Shown here in pieces: positions 7,878-16,951 of a DNA stretch of 64,000 nucleotides (the first letter of the stretch is position 1; the number at the start of each line of letters is the position of its first letter). The notes below the pieces were generated by a model, which saw only the letters and a list, made by a program, of their open reading frames with translations, was not told the DNA's origin and did not search any database. Position numbers and translations under genes: made by a program. The stretch is from Paraglaciecola sp. 20A4 (GTDB taxonomy: Bacteria > Pseudomonadota > Gammaproteobacteria > Enterobacterales > Alteromonadaceae). The stretch covers positions 19,204-83,203 of the forward strand of contig NZ_WTPY01000022.1 in NCBI RefSeq assembly GCF_011378905.1, read 5' to 3'.

Positions 7878-10800
7878 TTGTGCATATTATCCGCTGGTCG
7901 GTGAACAATCGTCTATTGGTGTTATTGCTCACGGCCATGGTCGTGGGATTAGGGTTATTTAGTATTAAACATACTCCTGTGGACGCCATACCTGATTTAT
8001 CTGACGTGCAGGTGATCATTAAAACCAGCTACCCCGGGCAAACCCCGCAAGTGGTTGAAGATCAGGTGACGTATCCGCTAACCAGCGCGATGTTATCTGT
8101 GCCTGGGGCAACAACGGTTCGTGGCTTTTCATTTTTTGGCGACTCATATGTGTACATCATTTTTGATGACGATACCGACCCTTATTGGGCGCGTTCTCGG
8201 GTATTAGAATACTTATCGCAAGTCAGCCCAAACTTGCCTGCACAAGCAAGACCACAATTAGGACCTGACGCTACAGGTGTTGGCTGGGTCTATATGTATG
8301 CACTTAAGGATGAAACCGGAGGTCATGATTTAAGTGAGCTGCGCTCATTGCAGGACTGGTTTTTAAAATTTGAATTGCAATCTGTACCCGGTATCTCAGA
8401 AGTAGCTACGATAGGCGGTATGGTTAAGCAATATCAGGTGGTGGTTGAGCCAAATAAATTGCGTGCTTACAACATTCCCTTAAGTCTGATTCAAACTGCG
8501 ATTCAAGCTGGGAATCAAGAGGTTGGGGCATCCGTTATTGAAATGGCAGAGGCCGAATATTTGGTCTCGAGCAATGGGTACATACAGAGCAAAGCCGATT
8601 TAGCATTGATCCCTTTAGGCTTTAACGACAATGGAGTGCCGGTGTTGTTGCGCGATGTGGCAAATATTCATCTTGGGCCGCAGATGCGCCGTGGCATCGC
8701 TGAGCTAAATGGGGAAGGTGAAGTGGTAGGCGGCATTGCGGTGATGCGTTTTGGTGAAAATGCACAAAAAACCATTGAAGCATTTAAAGAAAAACTTGAG
8801 GTTTTAAAACAAGGTTTACCTGACGGGGTTGAAATTGTCGCGGTTTATGACCGCTCTGAACTAATTGAGAGCGCGGTTGATCATTTGTGGTCGAAGTTGC
8901 TAGAAGAATTACTGATAGTGGGCGTTGTGTGCGCAGTGTTCTTATTTCATGTGCGCTCATCTTTGGTCGCTATTGTTAGCTTACCGTTGGGCATTTTAAT
9001 CGCGTTTATCATCATGTATTGGCAGGGTATTAATGCCAATATTATGTCTCTAGGGGGAATAGCAATTGCCATTGGTGCCATGACCGACGGGGCAATTGTG
9101 ATGATTGAAAATATGCATAAACATATGCAAGATGTTGAATTAACCGAACAGAACCGTTGGGACATCGTCATTAAGTCGGCCTCAGAAGTGGGGCCCGCGC
9201 TGTTCTTTAGTTTGCTTATTATTACGGTCAGCTTTTTACCGGTATTTATGCTTGAAGCCCAAGAAGGGCGAATGTTCGCGCCCCTAGCATTTACCAAAAC
9301 CTATGCCATGGCCGCTTCGGCTGGGCTAGCCATCAGTGTCGTGCCTGTACTGATGGGGTATGCCATTCGCGGTAAGGTGATAAGTGAACATAAGAACCCG
9401 CTTAATCGTGCGTTGGTAGCTCTGTATATGCCGGCGTTAAAAACGGTACTGAGCTACCCTAAATCCACGTTATGTGTTGCTTTTATCATTGCGTTGATTG
9501 GCTTTTATCCACTCAAGGAAATTGGTAGCGAATTTATGCCGCCACTGGATGAGGGCGATTTAATGTATATGCCAACCACATATGCAGGGATATCAGTCGG
9601 TAAAGCTCGGGAAATTTTACAGCAAACTGATAAGCTGATCCGCACTGTGCCAGAGGTTAAAAATGTATTTGGTAAAATAGGTCGAGCGGATACCGCGACC
9701 GATCCTGCGCCATTAACGATGATTGAAACCTTTATACAATTTAAGCCAGAAGATGAATGGCGTGTGGGTATGACTAAAACTGATGTGCGTAAAGCATTAG
9801 AGCGGGTGGTTAATCTACCAGGCGTAACAAATTCCTGGGTTATGCCCATAAAAACACGCATTGATATGTTGGCAACGGGTATTAAAACCCCTGTGGGTAT
9901 TAAAGTGGCTGGGGAAGATTTAGCGATCATTCAGCAAATTGGTCAAGACATAGAGCGGCTCCTAACGCCTATGCAGGGCTCGGCTTCAGTTTATGCTGAA
10001 CGTGCGGTCGGCGGGCGATATATTAAGTTGGATATAGACCGAGAAGCCGCGGCTCGATATGGCCTTAGCGTTGGCGCTATTCAAAACGTGATAACGATGG
10101 CCATTGGCGGAGTGGACGTAGGGCAGTCAGTAGAAGGCCTTGCACGCTATCCGATAAACGTGCGTTATCCCCAGGCATACCGCGATTCTCCTGAGCAATT
10201 GCAGCGCTTGCCTATCATTACTAAAACGGGTCAACAGTTAACTTTAGGTGAGGTAGCCAGAGTTTATATTGATGATGGGCCAGCGGCGATTAAAAGCGAA
10301 AACGCCCGCTTAAATGGCTGGATATTTATTGATATAGACAATATCGATGTGAGCCACTATGTAGAAAAAGGACGAGCGCTGCTGAAAGAAAAACTGGAAT
10401 TGCCTGCGGGTTATAGTGTGACGTGGGCTGGGCAGTATGAGTATATTGAGCGAGCCAAAGAAAAGCTTAATTACGTCATCCCATTGACCTTAGCCATTAT
10501 CGTTTTGCTTTTGTATCTTAACTTTAAACGGTTTGCAGAAGTGGCTATTATCCTTGGAACACTGCCTTTAGCGATGATTGGCGGCATATGGCTAGTGTAC
10601 CTTGCTGGCTTTAATTTATCTGTTGCCGTAGGCGTAGGTTTTATTGCGTTAGCTGGTGTGGCCGTTGAAATTGGCGTGATCATGCTGGTGTATTTGAATC
10701 AGGCTTACGCACAACTGTGCCTAGATGAACGAAACGTTGGTGGTCGTATTTCAGTGGAAAAGCTACGCCACAGCGTGATGCGAGGGGCAGGGCTTAGAGT

Positions 10801-10996
10801 ACGGCCCGTTATGATGACTGTTGCCACCGTCATCATCGGCTTACTGCCTGTTATGTATGGCAGTGGAACAGGCGGGGAAGTAATGAGGCGTATTGCTGCG
10901 CCTATGGTTGGGGGTATGGCAAGCGCCTTGATACTCAGTTTACTGGTTGTGCCGGTAGTATATTTTTTATGGCGCAAGCGTGGTCTTACCGCGTAG
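7874..10996 (+). CDS. cusA: Heavy-metal RND efflux pump, CusA/CzcA family
   Basis: Inner-membrane pump of the HME-RND family (1040 residues, the usual size) that exports metal ions using the proton gradient. It has 12 expected transmembrane segments and two large periplasmic loops. Typical motifs include T-P-V-D-A-I-P-D-L-S-D-V-Q-V near the N-terminus, D-A-T-G-V-G-W-V-Y, R-G-I-A-E-L-N-G-E-G, and the proton relay region G-A-M-T-D-G-A-I-V-M-I-E-N, which keeps the essential Asp. Overall it reads closer to CusA than to CzcA, but ion selectivity is inference. It is the last gene of the operon, followed by a hairpin at 11011-11050. Confidence 0.93.
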   Translation: MIVHIIRWSVNNRLLVLLLTAMVVGLGLFSIKHTPVDAIPDLSDVQVIIKTSYPGQTPQVVEDQVTYPLTSAMLSVPGATTVRGFSFFGDSYVYIIFDDDTDPYWARSRVLEYLSQVSPNLPAQARPQLGPDATGVGWVYMYALKDETGGHDLSELRSLQDWFLKFELQSVPGISEVATIGGMVKQYQVVVEPNKLRAYNIPLSLIQTAIQAGNQEVGASVIEMAEAEYLVSSNGYIQSKADLALIPLGFNDNGVPVLLRDVANIHLGPQMRRGIAELNGEGEVVGGIAVMRFGENAQKTIEAFKEKLEVLKQGLPDGVEIVAVYDRSELIESAVDHLWSKLLEELLIVGVVCAVFLFHVRSSLVAIVSLPLGILIAFIIMYWQGINANIMSLGGIAIAIGAMTDGAIVMIENMHKHMQDVELTEQNRWDIVIKSASEVGPALFFSLLIITVSFLPVFMLEAQEGRMFAPLAFTKTYAMAASAGLAISVVPVLMGYAIRGKVISEHKNPLNRALVALYMPALKTVLSYPKSTLCVAFIIALIGFYPLKEIGSEFMPPLDEGDLMYMPTTYAGISVGKAREILQQTDKLIRTVPEVKNVFGKIGRADTATDPAPLTMIETFIQFKPEDEWRVGMTKTDVRKALERVVNLPGVTNSWVMPIKTRIDMLATGIKTPVGIKVAGEDLAIIQQIGQDIERLLTPMQGSASVYAERAVGGRYIKLDIDREAAARYGLSVGAIQNVITMAIGGVDVGQSVEGLARYPINVRYPQAYRDSPEQLQRLPIITKTGQQLTLGEVARVYIDDGPAAIKSENARLNGWIFIDIDNIDVSHYVEKGRALLKEKLELPAGYSVTWAGQYEYIERAKEKLNYVIPLTLAIIVLLLYLNFKRFAEVAIILGTLPLAMIGGIWLVYLAGFNLSVAVGVGFIALAGVAVEIGVIMLVYLNQAYAQLCLDERNVGGRISVEKLRHSVMRGAGLRVRPVMMTVATVIIGLLPVMYGSGTGGEVMRRIAAPMVGGMASALILSLLVVPVVYFLWRKRGLTA

Positions 10997-11010
10997 ATTT
11001 ATCTGATAGT

Positions 11011-11050
11011 AAAAAGCGCCCCAAATTACGCTCAGTGTTTTTTTGGGGCG
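11011..11050 (-). terminator. Intrinsic terminator between the pump and alcohol dehydrogenase genes
   Basis: CGCCCCAAA (11017-11025) pairs with TTTGGGGCG (11042-11050). The A-run at 11011-11015 becomes a T-run on the minus strand, so it best terminates the alcohol dehydrogenase transcript and may also stop the convergent pump operon. Confidence 0.75.
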
Positions 11051-11078
11051 TTAACAGTTCTTTTGCCGCGTCAGATTA

Positions 11079-12080
11079 TTAGCGTTTTAACACTATACGG
11101 TATTTCACGTCACCGACTCGAAGCCTTTCGAGTGCCTCATTAATGTCATCAAAAGAATAGGTTTCGATAACCGGTTTAATATTATGCAGCTTGGCGAATT
11201 CAAGCATTTTCGCGATGGTTGCTGGGCTGCCAACAGGCGAACTAGACACGCTTCGCTGCTGCGACATTAACGAAAACACACTGATTTTTAGCGGTTCGGT
11301 TATCGCCCCAACAAAATGTAATCGGCCCTTAGGGGCGAGTGTACTAATGTATGCTTCCCAATCAAGGGTGACGGCTACCGTGGATATGATCAGATCAAAC
11401 TCGCCGGCGGCTTGTTTTATTTCCTCTTTATCACGGGAATTAATTACATGATGGGCACCTAACGATTTTGCTTCTCGTTTTTTTGCTTCACTTGAAGTGA
11501 ATGCTGTGACCTCACATCCCCATGCATTTAGAAACTGCAAGGCTAGGTGTCCTAAGCCACCAATACCAATTACAGCCACTTTATCTGTGGGTTTGATATC
11601 AAATTCGCTTAGTGGATTAAATACCGTGATACCACCACAAAATAGCGGGCCAGCAGAGGCAAGATCAATTCCATCGGGAATAACCACAACAGCATTTTCT
11701 TGTGCGCGCACTTTGTCGGCAAAGCCCCCATGATGACCAACTATCGTCGGGCGGGCCTTAGCGCATAAGTTGTGATCTCCCGTGTCGCATAAACGACAGT
11801 GATTGCAATAACCCGCATGCCAACCTAAACCTGCAACTTGGCCAATTTTAAGCCCTTTGACTGCGCTACCGACCTGACGGATTGTGCCCACAACTTCGTG
11901 TCCGCCGACGACCGGATATTTGCTGATCCCCCATTCGTTATCGATTACGCTCAAATCACTGTGGCAAACGCCGCAATACATAACATCAAGTTCCACTTCG
12001 TTTGGCTTAAGTTCGCCAGGATCATATTCGAAGGTTGTGAGCTTGCCGCTCGGTTCATGTGCTGCGTAAGCCTTTATCAT
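11079..12080 (-). CDS. Zinc-dependent alcohol dehydrogenase, YahK/cinnamyl-alcohol dehydrogenase type
   Basis: A 333-residue medium-chain dehydrogenase, probably NADP-dependent, reducing aldehydes. The catalytic-zinc region reads C-G-V-C-H-S-D and G-G-H-E-V-V-G, the structural zinc site C-N-H-C-R-L-C-D-T-G-D-H-N-L-C, and the Rossmann loop G-I-G-G-L-G-H-L-A. This set and the absence of the longer class III segments put it with YahK-like enzymes. AAGGA lies a suitable distance upstream of the ATG. It is transcribed alone and convergently to the metal efflux operon. Confidence 0.9.
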   Translation of the reverse strand: MIKAYAAHEPSGKLTTFEYDPGELKPNEVELDVMYCGVCHSDLSVIDNEWGISKYPVVGGHEVVGTIRQVGSAVKGLKIGQVAGLGWHAGYCNHCRLCDTGDHNLCAKARPTIVGHHGGFADKVRAQENAVVVIPDGIDLASAGPLFCGGITVFNPLSEFDIKPTDKVAVIGIGGLGHLALQFLNAWGCEVTAFTSSEAKKREAKSLGAHHVINSRDKEEIKQAAGEFDLIISTVAVTLDWEAYISTLAPKGRLHFVGAITEPLKISVFSLMSQQRSVSSSPVGSPATIAKMLEFAKLHNIKPVIETYSFDDINEALERLRVGDVKYRIVLKR

Positions 12081-12240
12081 GGAGCATTCCTTATCAATGG
12101 TTAATTAACAAATCTGATCTAGGTTGAACATTGTGCAGGCAGGCACACTGATCACAATCAAAATTTGTATCATAACCATTGATAGTCAAAAAGCGGACTG
12201 GCTTATATCCCGCCCGTAAGTTACTCACTAGCACATGACG

Positions 12241-13293
12241 TTATGCGAGGGCATTTTGGCCCGGCATCAGTGCATGCTTGGTATATTGGCTTACCTGCGC
12301 CAAATAATGATTAATTTCACTGTCTCTTAACCATGAGACCTTAAATGCATTTTCTACCATGGTAACGATGTCTTGAGTACTGAACTGTCCTTCTCGTTGT
12401 AACTCAATATAGTTCTCATTCAAGTAGGCTCGAAAATATGCGGGATCATCGGAATTGATGGTGACCAAAATATTTTGCTCTAGCATCTGGCGTACTTCTT
12501 TTGATGTTAAGGATTGCACCACAAAGCGATTTGATACAGGACAGACGGTTAATCCGATTTTCTGTTGTTGAATTTTTTTAAGCAGTGCCGGGTCTTGTAA
12601 CGCATTAACGCCGTGGTCGATTCTGTCCACTTGTATATCATCTAAACATTGTTTGATATTGGTTAGGGTGTCTAATTGATTTACATCACAATGCATGGTG
12701 AGTTTTAGATCCAAAGCGCGGGCGCGAGCAAATACCTCAGCAAACTTTGCTGGAGGATTATCCTTTTCATTAGAATCGAGTCCAACGCCCACTAACCACG
12801 GTAAATAAGGCATGGCTAGCTTAAGATGTTCCATTGCCGATTCAGCGCTTAACTCTCGAAGAAAGCACATAATTAATTGACTGCGTATACCAAGGGTCTC
12901 CTCGGCATCCAGTTGGGCTTTGTGGATGCCAGTGATGATTGTTTCAAAGCTCACCCCACGGCTGGTATGAGCTTGGGGGTCGAAGAATAGCTCCACATAA
13001 ACGATATTTTCGCTGGCGGCTTTGGTTAAATAATTGAACGTGAGTTGATAAAAGTCTTCTTGCTTGATGAGAACATTCATACCCGCATAATAAATTTTTA
13101 GGAAAGATGGTAAATCGTGAAAATCGTAGGCCGCAATTAATTGCTCAGGAGTATCGAATTCTAGGGGAATATTATTTTTTGCTGCCAGGGCAAAACTTAA
13201 TTCAGGTTCAAGGGTGCCCTCAAGGTGCACGTGAAGTTCTGCTTTTGGCATATTACTGATGAAACTTTGCATATCTAACGGTTGAGTGTGCAA
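12241..13293 (-). CDS. Adenosine/adenine deaminase-family protein with altered active site
   Basis: A 350-residue amidohydrolase-fold protein of the adenosine deaminase family, closest in layout to bacterial adenine deaminases of the Aah1 type. The zinc ligands are present: H21 and H23 in E-L-H-V-H-L-E, H201, and the Asp of N-S-D-D-P (282-283), plus R-I-D-H-G with H227. The usual H-A-G-E motif, whose Glu protonates the purine, here reads H-C-D-V (201-204), so the general acid is missing or replaced. The substrate is therefore open; adenine, another purine, a pterin, or loss of activity are all possible. The start is TTG, supported by AAAGGAC just upstream; ATG codons at 13272 or 13251 would have no ribosome binding site. 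Confidence 0.8.
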   Translation of the reverse strand: MHTQPLDMQSFISNMPKAELHVHLEGTLEPELSFALAAKNNIPLEFDTPEQLIAAYDFHDLPSFLKIYYAGMNVLIKQEDFYQLTFNYLTKAASENIVYVELFFDPQAHTSRGVSFETIITGIHKAQLDAEETLGIRSQLIMCFLRELSAESAMEHLKLAMPYLPWLVGVGLDSNEKDNPPAKFAEVFARARALDLKLTMHCDVNQLDTLTNIKQCLDDIQVDRIDHGVNALQDPALLKKIQQQKIGLTVCPVSNRFVVQSLTSKEVRQMLEQNILVTINSDDPAYFRAYLNENYIELQREGQFSTQDIVTMVENAFKVSWLRDSEINHYLAQVSQYTKHALMPGQNALA

Positions 13294-13476
13294 TGGATAG
13301 TCCTTTTTTTATGTTCGAATATTCACAAACGCAAAGGGCCGCTTTAGGCGTGCCGGATGGTTTATTTACAATCAATACTGGTTTAATAGAGCAAGGTTCG
13401 TGCCCACGCTAAGTAAGGAATGAAGGGGCGTTAAAAGGCACTTATGCTTTATGTAGGGGGGGATATGGAGATAGCT

Positions 13477-13529
13477 GCACCAGTTGAATACGCATTTAGT
13501 CTAATTGCACTAAACTGGTGCGATTTTTT
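13477..13529 (+). terminator. Two-part hairpin followed by a T-run, plus-strand direction, without an assigned gene
   Basis: GCACCAGTT (13477-13485) pairs with AACTGGTGC (13513-13521), and inside it TTTAGT pairs with ACTAAA. Six T's follow at 13524-13529. It has terminator form for plus-strand transcription, yet both flanking genes are on the minus strand. It may end an unannotated small RNA from the 270-base gap, or be a structure in the peptidase transcript. Confidence 0.4.
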
Positions 13530-13564
13530 AAGAGCGAATGTTAGGCCATTGCTCAAGCCTTGTT

Positions 13565-15427
13565 TTATCGATTCTGGTCATTATTTGGTAACCATAGATT
13601 CAATTTTTGTTGGTCGCTGATAGTTAAATAAAGCGTGTCCAGCTCGGCTTCTTCAATTTTAAGGGTAAGTTGTTTAAGTCGCTGATGACGAAGAACAAAC
13701 AGATTTACCTGTGCATCCTTGGCGTACTGGCCATAAATATTGAGTAAATTTCCAGTGGTTACTTGCCAGTCATCGAGGCTAATAAGCTGATCGCCCACCT
13801 GTAAACCTGCATGGTAGGCAGGGGTATTTTCACTGACTTGGGTAATACTGACGCCAGTCTCTGATGCTTTAAAAGCTGCGCCAAACTGGTTGCTTTGCAC
13901 TCGATTGGCGGGTTTACCACCCAAATCGTTAGCATCACTGCGTGCGCGGCGCTGCAGGCTTATTCCGAAGTCAGCTAATAAGGGCTGAACAGGTAATTCC
14001 TTTGTTGAACAAAGTGCATCTTGCAGAAATTGCTCGAGGGGCAGTTTGAATACGTCGAGTACGATATGGTGAATTATATCGTCAGAAGTGCCTACTCCTA
14101 ACTTGCCGTGGTGCAGCCATAAATAGCGCATTACGTCATCTAAACTTAAGGTATGTTTACTCTGTATACGGATGTGTAAATCAAGGCACAGCGCTATTAC
14201 TGCGCCCTTGACGTAATAACTGACAATATTGTTGATGGCGCTGGCGTCTTGTTGGTAAAACTTGGTCCAGGCATCAAAACTCGAATCGGTAACGGTTTGT
14301 TTCAACCGCCCAGCGTTTCGCTCTAAGCGTGTGAGTGTTTGTCCTAGCACCTCCAAATAGCTTTCGATGGAGGTAACGTAACTGCGCGCTAAGCTAATGT
14401 CATCGTAATAACTGGTGAAGCCTTCGTATATCCACAGTTGGGGTGTGTAAGCTTCATGCGCCAGTGCGCTTGCTTGTAGCACCGCGGGTTTAGTGCGTTT
14501 TATATGCCAGGTATGTAAAAATTCATGGCTGCATAAACTTAAAAAAGTTCGGTAGCCATCAGGCATATGGTCCGCTTGCGCAATACTCGGTAAATCATCT
14601 CGACTGTACAATAACGCGGTCGACGAAATGTGCTCAAGACCGCCAAAATCTTTGCCTGTCAGCATGGTAATGAATAAATAACGTTCCACCGGAGGCGTGT
14701 CAGCGAATAAGGCAAAATGGTGGGCACAAAGTTCGCGCAAATCTTTGGATATACGTTGTACATCACTGCGATGTCCGCCTGCCAGAATGAGTTCGAAATG
14801 GCAGGTATGGTCGTGCGTTGTGACTGTTTCATGTGGTTGATGAAGAGGCGTTACTACGTCAAAGGGAACAATATCGTAGTCACCCAATAATATAGGATGA
14901 TCGATAAGATCATTGTAATCATTCGCCAAGTAATGACCAAAAGCATGATGCTGCGTGTCTTGCGTTAATGGTAACGTGGTTGCTACGCGCCAATTAGCAC
15001 ATGTAGGTTGCTTGGGTTTGATTAACGTTACACCTAACGATTCGTTGCGATGACCTTCAACGGCTAAAAAGGTGCTGGTGCCGTTGAAGAATGCGAAGTC
15101 GTCGAATACATAAGCGCTGCGTACCGAGAGGTCAAAGGCATAAATAGTATAATGAACGGTTATCGGACCGTTATTTGGGGGTAAAATCCAGGTTTGCTTG
15201 TCATGCTTTTCAATCGCCAACTGTGAGCCATGCTCATCTTCAGCCCTCATTTGCACGATATTTTTCGCAAAGTCGCGGATCATGTAACTGCCGGGTATCC
15301 AAGCGGGCAAAGATAATATGTGGCCCTTCGCAGATGGAATACTAATATATAAGGATACCGCTAGGGTATGACCAGCAATGGAATCTATACCAAGGGTGTA
15401 ATGAATAGCAGGTGAGATTTGGGACAT
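13565..15427 (-). CDS. M61-family metallopeptidase with PDZ domain
   Basis: A 620-residue zinc aminopeptidase of family M61 (glycyl aminopeptidase type). Regions in order: an N-terminal beta domain (about 1-170) with W-I-P-G-S-Y-M-I-R, the gluzincin core with H-E-F-L-H-T-W-H (His301, Glu302, His305) and the third ligand in L-W-I-Y-E-G-F-T-S-Y-Y (Glu335), and a C-terminal PDZ domain (about 500-600) with A-G-L-Q-V-G-D-Q-L-I-S-L. No signal peptide is evident, so it is probably cytoplasmic. The ATG has AAGG upstream. Family members prefer small N-terminal residues such as Gly and Ala; the physiological substrate is not known. Confidence 0.92.
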   Translation of the reverse strand: MSQISPAIHYTLGIDSIAGHTLAVSLYISIPSAKGHILSLPAWIPGSYMIRDFAKNIVQMRAEDEHGSQLAIEKHDKQTWILPPNNGPITVHYTIYAFDLSVRSAYVFDDFAFFNGTSTFLAVEGHRNESLGVTLIKPKQPTCANWRVATTLPLTQDTQHHAFGHYLANDYNDLIDHPILLGDYDIVPFDVVTPLHQPHETVTTHDHTCHFELILAGGHRSDVQRISKDLRELCAHHFALFADTPPVERYLFITMLTGKDFGGLEHISSTALLYSRDDLPSIAQADHMPDGYRTFLSLCSHEFLHTWHIKRTKPAVLQASALAHEAYTPQLWIYEGFTSYYDDISLARSYVTSIESYLEVLGQTLTRLERNAGRLKQTVTDSSFDAWTKFYQQDASAINNIVSYYVKGAVIALCLDLHIRIQSKHTLSLDDVMRYLWLHHGKLGVGTSDDIIHHIVLDVFKLPLEQFLQDALCSTKELPVQPLLADFGISLQRRARSDANDLGGKPANRVQSNQFGAAFKASETGVSITQVSENTPAYHAGLQVGDQLISLDDWQVTTGNLLNIYGQYAKDAQVNLFVLRHQRLKQLTLKIEEAELDTLYLTISDQQKLNLWLPNNDQNR

Positions 15428-15591
15428 GGAAAAAAACCTTAAATAAAGACGCAGTGTAATTAGGTGAAGTGCTCGGAAATAATCATCTTTACGATAAACC
15501 TTTGCGAAAACACTTTATATTCGGGTAAATTTTACGTTAAATGGCTGGATTGCACCTAACTTTGTTGACTACTTTACAGGATATTTAACTC

Positions 15592-16275
15592 TTGCCACAC
15601 AACACTGGGTTATCAAGTGATGATTTATTTAAACTGCGCTCAATGCGTCCAGGGATGGTTGTTGACTTGCAGGTTCAGTCACCCACGTTAAAAAGACGGG
15701 TTAAAACTGAATTTGTTGGCATAGACGGCAACCGTAATCTGATTTTTCGCTTTCCGGATGATAATAAGTGGGCAGGCCTTGATGGTTCGATTTACATGAA
15801 TAACACCATGATTGTACGCTGTATTCTTGAAGATGAAACCGGGGTAATTGTGGCTTTCAAGGTTAAGATCACGATTGTTATCACCAAACCGTCTAAGTTG
15901 ATTTTTGCTGCGTTCCCAGAAAGTATTCAAAGTCACGGTTTGCGTGCTGAGCAGCGAGCGCAAACGCGTATTGCCGCACTTTTAATTGATACCCAAGAGC
16001 GAAGCGATATCATACCTTGCTTAGTCCGTGATATTTCGAATCAAGGTTGCATGATCAGTATTGGTCGTGATGCTAAAGGCATTCGCCCTGCTATTGATCA
16101 GGAGCTTGAGTTGCTTATTCCAAACTCTCAAGGTGATGACATTAGTTTGTCTGGCCATGTACGTAATAAAAAGGAAGACGATACCCGACATTATTACGGG
16201 ATCCAGTTTTGTGCCGAAGAAAATGATGTGGCTAAATTATTATCTCAACTCCTAATCAACACTGATAACCCTTAA
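15592..16275 (+). CDS. PilZ-domain protein, flagellar-brake (YcgR) type
   Basis: A 227-residue cytoplasmic protein with an N-terminal YcgR/PilZN-like barrel (about 15-110) and a C-terminal PilZ domain (about 125-225), which binds cyclic di-GMP. The PilZ start shows R-A-E-Q-R-A-Q-T-R and the following strand V-R-D-I-S-N-Q-G-C-M-I, which fit the RxxxR and D/NxSxxG binding motifs. Such proteins adjust flagellar motor output or surface behaviour in response to cyclic di-GMP. The start is TTG with ACAGGA about 10 bases upstream; the next in-frame Met lies inside the domain. No flagellar genes are nearby. Confidence 0.8.
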   Translation: MPHNTGLSSDDLFKLRSMRPGMVVDLQVQSPTLKRRVKTEFVGIDGNRNLIFRFPDDNKWAGLDGSIYMNNTMIVRCILEDETGVIVAFKVKITIVITKPSKLIFAAFPESIQSHGLRAEQRAQTRIAALLIDTQERSDIIPCLVRDISNQGCMISIGRDAKGIRPAIDQELELLIPNSQGDDISLSGHVRNKKEDDTRHYYGIQFCAEENDVAKLLSQLLINTDNP

Positions 16276-16367
16276 TCGCAGCAAAAGGCCAATAGACGCG
16301 GGCTAGCCTTTTAGGTATGCTCAGATTTAAGCCTGTTAATAAAATGTAAATAAGAGCGAGGGTGTTC

Positions 16368-16829
16368 ATGCGCCGAATAGAATTGTTGTTAAATGAATAT
16401 GGTCATAGTCATACCAACAAACTCAATATATTAATTCATGCGATTGCTGTGCCTGCAATCTATTTTGTGACCCTTGGGTTGCTGTGGTCGATTCCTCGGC
16501 CTGAGATAATGCTACATTTTGATGTGACGTGGGCACATATCGCCGTTGTGCCAATGCTATATTATTATTTTCGATTGTCAGGCCCCATAGGCGCCGCTAT
16601 GACATTGTTAAGTGTAATCGCACTGTATGGCATCATGTTGCTTGAAGGGACAATTTACGAAGTGTGGGAAGTCTGTTTAGCCTTGTTTGTATTTATGTGG
16701 ATTTTACAATTTATAGGTCACAAAATAGAAGGCAAAAGCCCATCGTTTTTTAAAGATTTGCAGTTTTTATTAGTTGGGCCTGCCTGGTGGTGGGTTCACT
16801 GGTTAAAGCGCATGAACATTCCTTATTAG
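16368..16829 (+). CDS. Mpo1-like (DUF962) membrane protein
   Basis: A membrane protein of about 153 residues of the DUF962/YGL010w family. It begins M-R-R-I-E-L-L-L-N-E-Y-G-H-S-H, and ends with the family hallmark G-H-K-I-E-G-K-S-P-S-F-F-K-D-L-Q-F-L-L-V-G-P followed by W-W-W-V-H-W. Three to four hydrophobic segments lie between. The yeast member Mpo1 is an iron-dependent dioxygenase in 2-hydroxy fatty acid alpha-oxidation; the conserved His residues near both ends are retained here. The bacterial function is inferred only. The ATG at 16368 follows GAGCGAGGG closely; a GTG at 16362 is also in frame. Confidence 0.82.
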   Translation: MRRIELLLNEYGHSHTNKLNILIHAIAVPAIYFVTLGLLWSIPRPEIMLHFDVTWAHIAVVPMLYYYFRLSGPIGAAMTLLSVIALYGIMLLEGTIYEVWEVCLALFVFMWILQFIGHKIEGKSPSFFKDLQFLLVGPAWWWVHWLKRMNIPY

Positions 16830-16951
16830 TATAATCCTCCCCGTTTTTTGCCAAGTTTCGCGCTAATATGCGATAAACGGGGAAGGGCATACGCTCAACT
16901 GTAAGACCTTGGTTGACCTTTCTCGTATAATCGTTATTTCATTGAATTCTA

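Noticed and set aside
7874..10996. Deciding copper/silver versus zinc/cobalt export from the pump sequence
   Set aside because: I could not place the selectivity residues with certainty without an alignment, so only the family is stated.
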